The notes beneath the pieces were generated by a model. The model had not been told where the DNA came from, did not search any database, and saw only the letters and a list, made by a program, of their open reading frames with translations. Position numbers and translations under genes: made by a program. Positions 44,995 through 54,002 of a stretch of DNA of 64,000 nucleotides are shown piece by piece (the stretch's first letter is position 1; each line of letters starts with the position of its first letter). The stretch is from Pararhizobium_B sp963760965 (GTDB lineage: Bacteria > Pseudomonadota > Alphaproteobacteria > Rhizobiales > Rhizobiaceae). Location of the stretch: assembly GCA_963760965.1 (NCBI GenBank), contig CAVXEW010000008.1, positions 62,001 to 126,000 of the forward strand, given 5' to 3'.

Positions 44995-46092
44995 TCAGGC
45001 CGCAAGCTCGGCCACGTGCGCCGCGATCGCAAGGGATGCCGTCAGGCCCGGCGATTCGATGCCGAAGAGATTCACGAGCGAGGCAACGGGGCGGCTGATC
45101 TCGAAATCCGCCTCCGCTCCCGGAAGCTTCACCCGGATTCCCGCGTAGTCCGGGTAGAGCGCCCCGTCGGGCAGTTCCGGCCAGTAGCGGCGTATCGCGG
45201 CATGGAAGGGCCCGGCGCGCGACGGGTCGACAGCGTAGTCGATGTCGTCGACCCACTCCACGTCGGGTCCGAAACGGGCACGTCCCGCCATGTCGAGCGT
45301 CAGGTGGACCCCCAACCCGCCCGGCTCGGGAACGGGGTAGACGAGGCAGGAGAATGGTGCCCGCCCCGCAAGTCCGAAATAGTTGCCCTTCGCATAGCGG
45401 ACCTGCGGAACCGAGCCCTCTGGAAGGCCGCCGATCGACGCCGCGATGCGGTGTCCGAACAGCCCTGCGGCGTTGATCGCGATCTCGGCCTCCACGACGC
45501 AGGGCACAGGCCCGCCGATCTCGAGCGTGACGCCGCGATCGCCGGCGTCGCCACCCGCCACCGGTGACCTGAAGGCGAATGTGGCGCCGGCATTTTCGGC
45601 CTCGCCCTGCAGGCTCAGCATGTAGGCGTGGCTGTCGATGATGCCGGTGCTCGGCGAGAACAGCCCGTGGCTCGCAGACAGCGCCGGCTCGAAGCGGGCG
45701 ATATCCTGCTTCGACAGGAACCTGAGATCGCCGACGCCGTTTGCCTCTGCCCGCCGGGCAATCCCTTCGAGCCGGGGAACTTCGCCATCGGTCGAAGCCA
45801 CGACCAGCTTGCCGAGGCGCTTGTGGGGAATTCCGCGCGCGGCGCAGTATGCGTAGAGCCGCTCCTTGCCTTCCACGCAGAACCGCGCCTTCGCGCTGCC
45901 GTTCGGGTAGTAGAGCCCGGCGTGGATCACCTCGCTGTTGCGACTCGACGTGCCGCTGCCGATGCCCTCGGCAGCCTCCAGCACGAGGACTTCCCGGCCG
46001 TCGAGAGCGAGATGGCGCGCGATCGCCAGACCGACGACCCCCGCGCCGATGACGACGCACCCTACCCTCCCGAGATGAACGCTGTCCTGCAA
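44995..46092 (-). CDS. FAD oxidoreductase, L-2-hydroxyglutarate dehydrogenase-like (LhgO class)
   Basis: 365 residues, DAO superfamily. FAD motif CVVIGAGVVGLAIARHLA near residue 12; TSSRNSEVIHAGLYYP and YAKGNYFGLAG are typical of LhgO; KLPGAEADFEI and NLFGIESPGLTASLAIA lie at the C-terminus. Would oxidise L-2-hydroxyglutarate or a related 2-hydroxyacid with electron transfer to quinone. The start TTG 46092 is preceded by AAGGAGG at ideal distance; an ATG 90 bp upstream has no site. Start moderately sure. Confidence 0.8.
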   Translation of the reverse strand: MQDSVHLGRVGCVVIGAGVVGLAIARHLALDGREVLVLEAAEGIGSGTSSRNSEVIHAGLYYPNGSAKARFCVEGKERLYAYCAARGIPHKRLGKLVVASTDGEVPRLEGIARRAEANGVGDLRFLSKQDIARFEPALSASHGLFSPSTGIIDSHAYMLSLQGEAENAGATFAFRSPVAGGDAGDRGVTLEIGGPVPCVVEAEIAINAAGLFGHRIAASIGGLPEGSVPQVRYAKGNYFGLAGRAPFSCLVYPVPEPGGLGVHLTLDMAGRARFGPDVEWVDDIDYAVDPSRAGPFHAAIRRYWPELPDGALYPDYAGIRVKLPGAEADFEISRPVASLVNLFGIESPGLTASLAIAAHVAELAA

Positions 46093-46414
46093 GTCGTCCT
46101 CCTTTCCGGGGTTGCGCCGCCCGATATTCGACGGCACGGACCGCGGCGCGGTCGCAACCGGTAATTGGCGGATCGCCGGCACACCGGCAAGACCGATGAT
46201 CCGCGCAAGCCATTCGGCAACACTATTTGACGACGACCGGCAAGCGCTTTACCCATTTCGGTGGCCTGCGCCGGGCCTGCCGCCACTTCACCCGTTGCGA
46301 CGGACCTGCAATGCGCCCGAATCCGTCCTCGCTTTCGGTCTCCGCAGGGTGCCCGAGACCGCGCACCGCCTGGACGTCATCGCCGCGTCCCGTCGTCAAT
46401 CCAGGATCCATGCC
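46093..46414. other. Intergenic, no gene seen
   Basis: 322 bp between the divergent FAD oxidoreductase and D-amino-acid aminotransferase genes; both promoters should be here. No convincing coding frame, repeat or RNA seen. Confidence 0.6.
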
Positions 46415-47275
46415 ATGACCGCACGCACAGTCTACGTCAACGATAGCTTCCTTCCCGAAGGCGAGGCGAAGGTCTCGATCTTCGATCGCGGCTTCCTCTT
46501 TGCCGATGCCGTCTACGAGGTGACGTCCGTGCTGGACGGCAAGCTGATCGAATTTGCCGGCCACATGACGCGGCTGCGGCGTTCGCTTCGCGAACTGGCC
46601 ATTCCGTTCGAGGTGGACGAAGAAAAGCTTCTGGAGATCCATCGCGAGCTCGTGCGTCGCAACGGCCTCGGCGAGGGGATGATCTACATGCAGATCAGCC
46701 GCGGCGCGGCGGACCGCGATTTCGCCTATCCCGCCAGCGACGTGCCCGCGACGCTCGTCGTCTTCACGCAGGAGAAAGCGCTGGTCGACTCTCCCGCCGC
46801 CGCCCGCGGGCTCCATGTCGTGACCTTGCCGGACCTGCGCTGGGGCCGGCGCGACATCAAGACCGTGCAGCTGCTCTATCCCTCGATGGCAAAAATGGAG
46901 GCGAAGGCGAAAGGAGCCGACGACGCCTGGCTGGTGGAAGACGGCTCCGTGACGGAAGGCACGTCCAATAATGCCTGGATCGTGACCGCAGGCGGGACCA
47001 TCGTCACCCGCGACCTGTCCCGTTCGATCCTGCACGGGATTACCCGCAAGGCGGTGCTTGCCCACGCGAGGGAAGCAGGCCTCGCCGTCGAGGAACGCCC
47101 TTTCACGGTCGCCGAGGCCAGGGCCGCAGCGGAAGCCTTCATCACCTCCGCCTCGGCCTTCGTGACGCCCGTGGTGCGCATCGACGGCGAACCGGTCGGC
47201 GCCGGTTCCGTCGGTCCGGTGACCCGGCGGCTGCGGGAGATCTACATTGCCGAAGGCCGGGCGGCGGCCGTCTGA
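46415..47275 (+). CDS. dat: D-amino-acid aminotransferase, PLP class IV
   Basis: 286 residues. Fold-type IV transaminase using pyridoxal phosphate, making D-alanine or D-glutamate. VYVNDSFLPEGEAKVSIFDRGF at the N-terminus (as two segments), PLP-Lys in DIKTVQLLY (about K149), and the Glu and Ser/Thr loop VEDGSVTEGTSNNAW, all diagnostic for D-AAT rather than BCAT. ATG 46415 aligns with family starts; the frame is open 101 codons upstream without conservation. Confidence 0.9.
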   Translation: MTARTVYVNDSFLPEGEAKVSIFDRGFLFADAVYEVTSVLDGKLIEFAGHMTRLRRSLRELAIPFEVDEEKLLEIHRELVRRNGLGEGMIYMQISRGAADRDFAYPASDVPATLVVFTQEKALVDSPAAARGLHVVTLPDLRWGRRDIKTVQLLYPSMAKMEAKAKGADDAWLVEDGSVTEGTSNNAWIVTAGGTIVTRDLSRSILHGITRKAVLAHAREAGLAVEERPFTVAEARAAAEAFITSASAFVTPVVRIDGEPVGAGSVGPVTRRLREIYIAEGRAAAV

Positions 47276-47364
47276 CCGCAGGTCGGTTCCGTACGACGGA
47301 AGGTCCTGGCGCTCGGCATCCTTTCCGGCAACGGAAAGACGCCACCCCGACTGCCCGAAACGTT

Positions 47365-47382
47365 CGGACACAAAATTGTCCG
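47365..47382. repeat. Inverted repeat upstream of the LTXXQ gene
   Basis: Arms CGGACA (47365-47370) and TGTCCG (47377-47382) with a 6-nt AT-rich spacer, about 97 bp before the LTXXQ start. Could be a target of the neighbouring response regulator or chance. Confidence 0.35.
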
Positions 47383-47478
47383 CAAGCGCAATCTCGGGAA
47401 ATCGGCAGACGTACCGGCGCAACTCCCGTAGGCTACATGCGTTCCTGGAGGGCAACGCCGATGAACTGGAAGGTTGAT

Positions 47479-48279
47479 ATGTCACTTGAACGATCGAAAT
47501 CGAAACTGGCGACTGTCGCGCTGATCTCCGCACTGGCCGTCGTCCCGCTGGGAGCAGGCGCCGCATATCTCTCCGGGCCCGCGCTTGCACAGTCGGCCCA
47601 GACGCCGCCACCGCCGCCCGGTGCCGGCGGTCCGCAGCCCGGGCCGGGCATGCGCGGCATGGGACCCGGAATGCGCGGCATGGGGCCGGACGGCCAGCAC
47701 GGCTGGGGTGACCGCTCCGGCCGCATGCATCACCATGGCCGGCACGGCAACATGCAGATGCGGCTTGCCGAGAAGCTGGCCGCGGTCGAAACCGCGATCG
47801 GCGTGCGTTCCGACCAGCTCGACGCATGGCGGGACTTCACGTCCAAGCTCGTCGCCTTCGCCACGCCCCCGTGGCAGCAGGGCCGCGGACCCGGCATGAA
47901 GAAGGCCGGCGCAGGCCAGCCGCCGCTGAAGGCGGGAAATGCGCAGGGCGATGCCACCGCGCCGGACATGCCGCCCGCCAGCGCCAATTCCTTCGGGATT
48001 CTTTCCCGCATGGTCGACGGAGCGATCCGGCATGGCGACCAGGCGAAACAGCTGAAGGAATCCATGCAGAAGCTTGAATCGGTGCTGACGCCGCAGCAGA
48101 TCCGGATGGCCCGCACGCTGATGCGCCCCGATCGCGGCATGAGCCGCCATCACCACGGCTGGAACAACTGGCACCGGGACCACATGTGGCACGGGCGCCA
48201 CGACGGCCGCGGCTTCGGACCGGGCGGCGGAAACGGCGGGTTCGGCGGACCAGGCCCGGACGACGGCCAGCAGCAATAG
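47479..48279 (+). CDS. LTXXQ-motif (Spy/CpxP-like) periplasmic protein, Gly/His/Met-rich
   Basis: 266 residues. Signal peptide with hydrophobic ALISALAVVPLGAGAAYL; a Met/Gly/Pro-rich stretch with repeated MRGMGPGM; a helical core (MRLAEKLAAVETAIGV, then KESMQKLESVLTPQQIRMARTL with the LTPQQ motif); and a C-terminal His/Trp/Gly tail (HHHGWNNWHRDHMWHGRH). CpxP/Spy proteins are envelope chaperones; the His and Met clusters suggest metal binding. ATG 47479 follows GGAAGG; an upstream ATG (47461) is possible. Convergent with the two-component pair, sharing a terminator with it. Confidence 0.8.
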   Translation: MSLERSKSKLATVALISALAVVPLGAGAAYLSGPALAQSAQTPPPPPGAGGPQPGPGMRGMGPGMRGMGPDGQHGWGDRSGRMHHHGRHGNMQMRLAEKLAAVETAIGVRSDQLDAWRDFTSKLVAFATPPWQQGRGPGMKKAGAGQPPLKAGNAQGDATAPDMPPASANSFGILSRMVDGAIRHGDQAKQLKESMQKLESVLTPQQIRMARTLMRPDRGMSRHHHGWNNWHRDHMWHGRHDGRGFGPGGGNGGFGGPGPDDGQQQ

Positions 48280-48308
48280 GCTGCCCGGGGCACCCCGGAC
48301 TGAAATCG

Positions 48309-48344
48309 AAGGGGGCGCGATCCGCAAGGGCCGCGCCCCTTTCC
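48309..48344. terminator. Shared terminator between LTXXQ gene and histidine kinase
   Basis: Arms GGGGCGCG (48312-48319) and CGCGCCCC (48332-48339) with a 12-nt loop, flanked by AA on the left and TTTCCT on the right. It lies in the 65-bp gap between the two convergent stops and could act in both directions. Confidence 0.7.
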
Positions 48345-49595
48345 TCATGCCTTCCTGGCGTCGAAGCTGACCGTCTGGCACAGGCCGCCCGCCAGACGGT
48401 TCTCGATGGTCAGCCTGCCGCCGTTGCGGGTGATGATCTCGCGCGCAATGGCAAGGCCGAGTCCGGCGCCGGGATGAAACTGCCGGCGGGCCTCGTCGAC
48501 GCGGAAGAAGGGTTCGAACACCCGTTCGATGAGCCCTCCCGGAATGCCGGGTCCGTGGTCCTCGATGACGATGATGATGCCCTTACCGTCGCAGCGAAGA
48601 CCCACCTCGGCACCGCCTCCGTGGGTCGCGGCATTGATGATCAGGTTCCTCAACGCCCGTTTCATGGCAAATGGCGGGGCAACGATCTCGGCCCTGTCCA
48701 GCGGCCTGAGCCCGACCGACATGCCGAGATCGCCGAGTTCGGTCGCGATCTCGCGCACGAGGCCGTCGAGTTCGACGGGTTCCTTCGGATCGGAGCTGAC
48801 CTCTTCCCGCACGAGACGGATGGCGCTGTCGGCGATGCGATCCAGCTCGTCGATGTCCTTCAGCCAGGCCGCGCGCTCTTCCTCGTCCTCGATGAATTCC
48901 GTGCGCAGCCGCATGCGGGTCATCGGCGTGCGCAGGTCGTGCCCGGCGGCGGCGACGAGCCGCATGCGGCTCTCCGTCACCGCGTTGAGGCGGGCCGTCA
49001 GGCGGTTGATGGTCCTGGCGGTGGCACGGATCTCGGGCGCACCCTTCTCCGGCATGTGCGGGATGATGCCGTCCGGGCCGAGCCTGGCGATGGTCGAGTC
49101 GAGCATGCGGAGCGGCCGCATCATGCGGTTGGCCGCATAGACGGCGATCCCCGTGACGCCGATGGCGATCAGGGACAGGTAGAACGCCAGGTTGCGCAGC
49201 GGGAAGGCCGGGGGAGGGGGAAACGGCAGGAAGGCGAAACGGCCGGGAGCGATCGGGATCGCCACGCGCCTCCCCCCGCCATCCGGGGCGGTCACGATCT
49301 CGACGTTCGACACGGCACCGCGATGGCGGACCAGCCGGCGGAAATGACGGCTGAGATGCGGATCGACGACGGCGTGCGGCGGCATGGGGCCCACCTCGAC
49401 GCCGAGCCGCCCGGCCGCGTCGGGCGAACCGTCCGCGGCGAGGGCGATGATGGCCGCGCGCTCCGCCAGCGAGCGCTCGAGGCCGCTGATGCGCGGGCCG
49501 CGCACCAGCGTCGTCGTGATGACGGCAGCGAGCGCCACGACGCCGATCAGTGAGACGACCATCAGCAGTGCGAGACGGGTGGTCAGCGAGAACAT
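48345..49595 (-). CDS. Sensor histidine kinase with HAMP domain
   Basis: 416 residues. N-terminal helix (LALLMVVSLIGVVALAAVIT), a periplasmic loop of about 125 residues, a second helix (LAFYLSLIAIGVTGIAVYA), HAMP (MMRPLRMLDSTIARL), HisKA with phospho-acceptor His in AAGHDLRTPMTRM (about 215) and HATPase with NLIINAATHGGGA, DHGPGIP and GAGLGLAIA. EnvZ-like layout. Its ATG lies one base past the response-regulator stop, so they are an operon. The signal is unknown; the convergent LTXXQ gene hints at envelope stress. Confidence 0.92.
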   Translation of the reverse strand: MFSLTTRLALLMVVSLIGVVALAAVITTTLVRGPRISGLERSLAERAAIIALAADGSPDAAGRLGVEVGPMPPHAVVDPHLSRHFRRLVRHRGAVSNVEIVTAPDGGGRRVAIPIAPGRFAFLPFPPPPAFPLRNLAFYLSLIAIGVTGIAVYAANRMMRPLRMLDSTIARLGPDGIIPHMPEKGAPEIRATARTINRLTARLNAVTESRMRLVAAAGHDLRTPMTRMRLRTEFIEDEEERAAWLKDIDELDRIADSAIRLVREEVSSDPKEPVELDGLVREIATELGDLGMSVGLRPLDRAEIVAPPFAMKRALRNLIINAATHGGGAEVGLRCDGKGIIIVIEDHGPGIPGGLIERVFEPFFRVDEARRQFHPGAGLGLAIAREIITRNGGRLTIENRLAGGLCQTVSFDARKA

Positions 49596-49596
49596 G

Positions 49597-50316
49597 TCAG
49601 TTCCGGAGTTGCTCGACAGTGACGGCGAGCTGGTAGCCGCCGTTGCGTACCGTCTTGAACAGCTTGTAGACGCCCTGGTCCCCGAGCTTCCGGCGCAAGC
49701 GGCTCAGCAGCACATCGACCGACCGGTCCAGTGGATCGGCCGTCCGCCCGCGCGTCAGGTCGAGCAGCGAGTCGCGCGACAGGATCCGGCCCGGCCGTTC
49801 GAGGAAGACGAGAAGCAGGTCGAACTCTCCGCCCGTCAGCTCGATCTCGCTGCCGTCGGGCGCCGTCACCGTGCGCGTCTGCGGGTCGACGACGAAGTCG
49901 GAGAAGGCATAGCGCAGGCTCTCCGCGGCGGCTTCCGGCTCGCCCTTGCCACGCCGCAGGACGGCGCGGATGCGGGCGACGAGTTCGCGCGGGTTGAACG
50001 GCTTGCCAAGATAGTCGTCGGCACCGATCTCGAGGCCGATGATCCGGTCGACGTCCTCCTTGAGCGCCGTCAGCAGGATGATGGCGAGGTTCGGCCGCGT
50101 CTCGCGCAGCGCCCGGCAGATCTCGAGGCCGGAGCCGTCCGGGAGCATGACGTCGAGCACGACCAGAGCGATGTTGTGGTCCTTCAGCCGCTCCTCGCAC
50201 TCGTGTCGGTTTGCGGCGAGCGTCACGCGAAGCCCCTGGCTGTCCAGGTAACGGCCGAGAAGCTTGCGGATCTCGGGATCGTCGTCGACGACGAGAATGT
50301 GCGGTTGCGGGTCCAT
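49597..50316 (-). CDS. OmpR-family response regulator
   Basis: 239 residues. Receiver: DDDP (acidic pocket), phospho-acceptor in LVVLDVMLPDGSG (about D53), AIILLTALKE and YLGKPFNP. Output winged helix: ELTGGEFDLLLVFLE, ILSRDSLLDLTRGR, DVLLSRLRRKLGD and NGGYQL. OmpR/FeuP-like sequence, not PhoB. ATG 50316 follows AAGGCATCC; the frame is open further but not conserved. Transcribed with the kinase from the 50.3-51.1 kb gap, divergent from pstS. Confidence 0.92.
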   Translation of the reverse strand: MDPQPHILVVDDDPEIRKLLGRYLDSQGLRVTLAANRHECEERLKDHNIALVVLDVMLPDGSGLEICRALRETRPNLAIILLTALKEDVDRIIGLEIGADDYLGKPFNPRELVARIRAVLRRGKGEPEAAAESLRYAFSDFVVDPQTRTVTAPDGSEIELTGGEFDLLLVFLERPGRILSRDSLLDLTRGRTADPLDRSVDVLLSRLRRKLGDQGVYKLFKTVRNGGYQLAVTVEQLRN

Positions 50317-50548
50317 GGATGCCTTATAGCAAGCGCCGGGCGAATGGGCGCAGGGCAATCCGCGCCGAGCAGAACAATTTTGTAACGGCGGATTGCGCCC
50401 CGGCGGCTGGCAACGTTCTGAAACAGTAGCGCGAATTCGAGGGACGCCCCCCGGCCTGCTCGCGCGGCATTCAAGTCCGGACCAGGCGCTGAAAAGCTCC
50501 CGCCTGGACAGCGGACACCTGATCGTCCGCGCAGACTCCATCCGCTTT

Positions 50549-50562
50549 GTCACGTTCGTGAC
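50549..50562. repeat. Palindrome upstream of the two-component operon
   Basis: GTCACG and CGTGAC separated by TT, about 235 bp before the response-regulator start and directly adjoining a small GC hairpin. Possible operator. Confidence 0.35.
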
Positions 50563-50933
50563 CCCGCCAGGGGCGGGATCATGGCAAGCTGACCGTGAAC
50601 CGTCGCGAACGATACGCACAGTCATTCGGCGACGCCACAATTTCACAGAGGTTAATGTGCCGATAGAGCCGGCAAGAATGCTTGCGAATATCTCCGATGC
50701 GGGGCCAAGTTTGCGCCGAAAAGTCCGGAATTATGTAGCAAAAGCCACCAGATCCTGTTGTCCTCACCGCGCTCTGGCAACCTTTGTTTGGTGGATAGGT
50801 GCGAAAGAGTACGGGTTCGAATTAGATTCCAATAACAAAGTCACGAAGACCAAAGGAAAGCCGAACGCGCTCGGGAGCATGCGGCAGTTGCGCAGATGCC
50901 TGCCCGCCGCGGAATCGGCCAACCTTCATCCAA

Positions 50934-50951
50934 CTGTCACACAACAAGTCC
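50934..50951 (+). promoter_or_regulatory. Partial Pho box upstream of pstS
   Basis: CTGTCAC (50934-50940) matches one half of the rhizobial Pho box; the second half-site 11 bp on is poor. It lies 133 bp before pstS, where PhoB sites are expected. No better match was seen in the gap. Confidence 0.4.
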
Positions 50952-51083
50952 ATTTTCCGCCCGCGGCCGGCCGGAAGCCGTCGCACGGTTCCTTGCCCGA
51001 CAGGGTCGAGAGCAGGGGCCGCAAACTCCGGCAGCCGGACCCGGCTGGGTCCCGCGCGAAACCGAACCAAGGAGAGAACACCC

Positions 51084-52136
51084 ATGAATCGCACGCTCGC
51101 GAGCTTCGTCGTCGGCGCCGCCGCTGCCGTCCTGACGATGACGTCAGCCCATGCCGCCGACCAGATCACCGGCGCCGGCGCGACGTTCCCTTACCCGGTC
51201 TATTCCAAGTGGGCCCAGGCCTACCAGCAGAAGGTCGGTACCCAGCTCAACTACCAGGCCATCGGCTCTGGCGGCGGCATCAAGCAGATCGAGGCGAAGA
51301 CCGTCGACTTCGGCGCGTCCGACAAGCCGCTGACGCCGGACGAACTCGACAAGAACGGCCTCATGCAGTTCCCGACCGTGATGGGCGGCATCGTGCCGAT
51401 CCTGAACGTCAAGGGCATCAAGCCCGGTGAACTCGTCCTCGACGGCAAGACGCTTGCCGATATCTTCATGGGCAAGGTCACCAAGTGGAACGACAAGGAG
51501 ATCCAGGAGCTGAACCCGAAGGTCAAGCTTCCGGGCAGCGACATCGCAGTCGTCCACCGCTCCGACGGCTCGGGCACGACCTTCAACTTCACCTACTACC
51601 TCGGCGACGTTTCGCCGGACTGGAAGTCCAAGGTCGGCGTCGACGCCTCGGTCCAGTGGCCGACCGGCACCGGCGGAAAGGGCAACCAGGGTGTCGCCAA
51701 CTACGTCTCGCGGTTGAAAAACTCGATCGGCTATGTTGAGTACGCCTATGCCCTGCAGAACAAGCTCACCTATGCCAAGATGAAGAACAAGGACGGCAAC
51801 GTCGTCTCTCCGACCCAGGAGACCTTCCAGGCCGCCGCCGCCGGCGCCGACTGGAAGAATGCCAAGGGCTTCTACCTGATCCTCGCCAACCAGCCGGGCA
51901 AGGACAGCTGGCCGATGACTGCCGCCACCTTCATCCTCCTGCACAAGCAGGTCGAGAAGCCGGAGCAGATCAAGACCGTGCTGAACTTCTTCGACTGGGC
52001 CTACAAGAACGGCGACGACGCCGCCGCCAAGCTCGACTACGTTCCGTTCCCGGACAGCGTCGTCAAGCTCATCCGCCAGGCCTGGGCCAACGACCTGAAG
52101 GCAGACGGCAAGCCCGTCTACACCGTGGAAAACTAG
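51084..52136 (+). CDS. pstS: Phosphate-binding periplasmic protein PstS
   Basis: 350 residues with signal peptide (LASFVVGAAAAVLTMTSAHA). Binds phosphate for the PstCAB transporter. ITGAGATFPYPVYSKWAQAY, IGSGGGIKQIE, VDFGASDKPL and VHRSDGSGTTFNFTYYL are the phosphate-contacting loops. AAGGAGAG precedes the ATG. First gene of pstSCAB; pstC starts 4 bp later. Confidence 0.96.
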   Translation: MNRTLASFVVGAAAAVLTMTSAHAADQITGAGATFPYPVYSKWAQAYQQKVGTQLNYQAIGSGGGIKQIEAKTVDFGASDKPLTPDELDKNGLMQFPTVMGGIVPILNVKGIKPGELVLDGKTLADIFMGKVTKWNDKEIQELNPKVKLPGSDIAVVHRSDGSGTTFNFTYYLGDVSPDWKSKVGVDASVQWPTGTGGKGNQGVANYVSRLKNSIGYVEYAYALQNKLTYAKMKNKDGNVVSPTQETFQAAAAGADWKNAKGFYLILANQPGKDSWPMTAATFILLHKQVEKPEQIKTVLNFFDWAYKNGDDAAAKLDYVPFPDSVVKLIRQAWANDLKADGKPVYTVEN

Positions 52137-52140
52137 CATC

Positions 52141-53127
52141 ATGGCGCTCGTCGACAGACGAACGGATACTTATGGGCAGACCGCCGGAGGATTCCGGCGG
52201 TCTGCCCGCTTCCTGAACGGAGCGGCGTTCGAGAGCTTCTTCAAGTGGCTGTCGATCGGTTCCGCCGTCTTCGTGCTCCTCATTCTCGGCGGCTTCTTCA
52301 TGTCGCTGTCCTACGGAGCATGGCCGGCGCTTTCCAAGTTCGGCGTCGCCTTCATCTGGACGACGACCTGGAACCCCGTTACCGGCAATTTCGGCGCCCT
52401 GCCTGCCATCGCCGGCACCCTGATCACCTCGGCCATCGCGATCGTCCTCGCCGTACCGCTCGCCTTTGCGGTCGCCATATTCATCACCCAGATCGCGCCT
52501 GCATGGCTGCGTCATCCGCTGGGCATCGCCATCGAACTCCTGGCCGCCATCCCCTCGATCATCTACGGCATGTGGGGTCTTTTCGTATTCGCCCCCTTTT
52601 TCGCCGACTGGATCGAAGGCCCGATCGTCGACCTCTTCGATGGCGTTCCGGTACTTGGGACCATCTTCAAGGGTCCCGCAATCGGCATCGGGATGACGAC
52701 GGCCGGCATCGTGCTCGCCGTCATGATCCTTCCATTCATCGCCGCCGTCATGCGCGACGTCATCGACACCGTCCCCAAGCGCCTGAAGGAAAGCGGCTAC
52801 GCAATCGGCGCGACCGACTGGGAAGTGGCGCGCGCCATCATCATTCCGCACTGCCGCACGGGGCTCGCCGGAGCCGTCTTCCTCGGCCTTGGCCGCGCCC
52901 TCGGCGAGACGATGGCCGTGACCTTCATCATCGGCAACGCCAACCGCATCACGGCTGCCATCTTCGCGCCGGGCAACACCATCGCGTCCACGATCGCCAA
53001 CGAGTTCCAGGAAGCCTATACGCCGATGCATTCCTCGGCACTGATCGCACTTGGCCTTCTGCTGTTCGTCATCACATTCATCGTGCTCGCGCTTGCGCGG
53101 CTGATGCTCAAGCGCATTTCGTCCTAG
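52141..53127 (+). CDS. pstC: Phosphate ABC transporter permease PstC
   Basis: 328 residues, six membrane helices. GTLITSAIAIVLAVPLAFAV, AIPSIIYGMWGLFVFAPF and the EAA loop YAIGATDWEVARAIIIPHC followed by GLGRALGETMAVTFIIG are typical PstC. It starts 4 bp after pstS and is followed by pstA 9 bp later. Confidence 0.95.
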   Translation: MALVDRRTDTYGQTAGGFRRSARFLNGAAFESFFKWLSIGSAVFVLLILGGFFMSLSYGAWPALSKFGVAFIWTTTWNPVTGNFGALPAIAGTLITSAIAIVLAVPLAFAVAIFITQIAPAWLRHPLGIAIELLAAIPSIIYGMWGLFVFAPFFADWIEGPIVDLFDGVPVLGTIFKGPAIGIGMTTAGIVLAVMILPFIAAVMRDVIDTVPKRLKESGYAIGATDWEVARAIIIPHCRTGLAGAVFLGLGRALGETMAVTFIIGNANRITAAIFAPGNTIASTIANEFQEAYTPMHSSALIALGLLLFVITFIVLALARLMLKRISS

Positions 53128-53136
53128 GAGACGCCC

Positions 53137-53982
53137 GTGAACGCCGTCGTCCGCCGCCGCTACCTCGCGAATCGCGTCGCCCGCACGCTGATCGTCGCTG
53201 CGACCGTGCTCGTCCTGGCGTTCCTGGTCTGGATCTGCGGCATACTACTCTATGAGGGCTTCTCCGCCTTCAAGCCGACGCTGTTCACCGAGATGACCCC
53301 GCCGCCGGGCGAGTCCGGGGGGCTTGCCAATGCGATAGCCGGCAGCGCTCTGCTGGTGGGAGTGGCGATGCTGGTCGCGACGCCGCTCGGCATCCTCGCC
53401 GGAACCTTCCTCAACGAATACGGTCGCGGCACCTGGCTCGCTTCCGTCGTGCGCTTCGTCAACGACGTGCTGCTCGCCAAGCCGTCGATCCTCGCCGGCC
53501 TCTTCGTATACGAGATCATCGTCGCGCCCTCCGGCGGATTTTCCGGCTGGGCAGGTTCGGCCGCCCTCGCCATCATCGCCATTCCGGTTGTGGTTCGCAC
53601 CACCGAGGACATGCTCAACCTCGTGCCGAACAGCATGCGGGAGGCCGCCCATGCACTCGGCGCCAGCAGGGCCCGGGTCATCACGAGCGTCAGCTACCGC
53701 GCCGCACGCGTCGGCATCACCACCGGAGTGATCCTCGCCCTGGCACGCATCGCCGGCGAGACGGCACCCTTGCTCTTCACCTCGCTCAACAACCAGTTCT
53801 GGTCGCTGGACATGGGCAAGTCCATCGCCAATTTGCCCGTGATGATCTTCCAGTTCGCCATGAGCCCCTACGAGGACTGGCAGGCGCTCGCATGGGCCGG
53901 CGCCCTGCTGATCACGCTCGCCGTCCTCATCCTGTCCATCATTTCACGCGTTTTCCTGCGCTCGGCAGGCCAGCAGCGCTAG
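53137..53982 (+). CDS. pstA: Phosphate ABC transporter permease PstA
   Basis: 281 residues. Helices and EAA loop HALGASRARVITSVSYRAA followed by LALARIAGETAPLLFTSL; GGLANAIAGSALLVGVAML and FVNDVLLAKPSILAGLFVY precede. GTG start with TAGGAG upstream, 9 bp after pstC. Pairs with PstC in the membrane. Confidence 0.95.
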   Translation: MNAVVRRRYLANRVARTLIVAATVLVLAFLVWICGILLYEGFSAFKPTLFTEMTPPPGESGGLANAIAGSALLVGVAMLVATPLGILAGTFLNEYGRGTWLASVVRFVNDVLLAKPSILAGLFVYEIIVAPSGGFSGWAGSAALAIIAIPVVVRTTEDMLNLVPNSMREAAHALGASRARVITSVSYRAARVGITTGVILALARIAGETAPLLFTSLNNQFWSLDMGKSIANLPVMIFQFAMSPYEDWQALAWAGALLITLAVLILSIISRVFLRSAGQQR

Positions 53983-54002
53983 AGACTTCCATGGAGACCC
54001 CC

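Larger units (their letters stand above)
50317..51083. other. Long intergenic region between response regulator and pstS
   Basis: 767 bp with no convincing gene; the one frame crossing it has no ribosome site and is a chance frame. It contains a GTCACG/CGTGAC palindrome (50549-50562), a small GC hairpin (CCCGCC 50563-50568 with GGCGGG 50572-50577), an AT-rich patch 50640-50860 and a partial Pho box. Promoters for both divergent operons should lie here. Confidence 0.55.

Noticed and set aside
50393..51430. 345-codon frame crossing the gap into pstS
   Set aside because: Overlaps pstS in another frame, no ribosome site, no domain.
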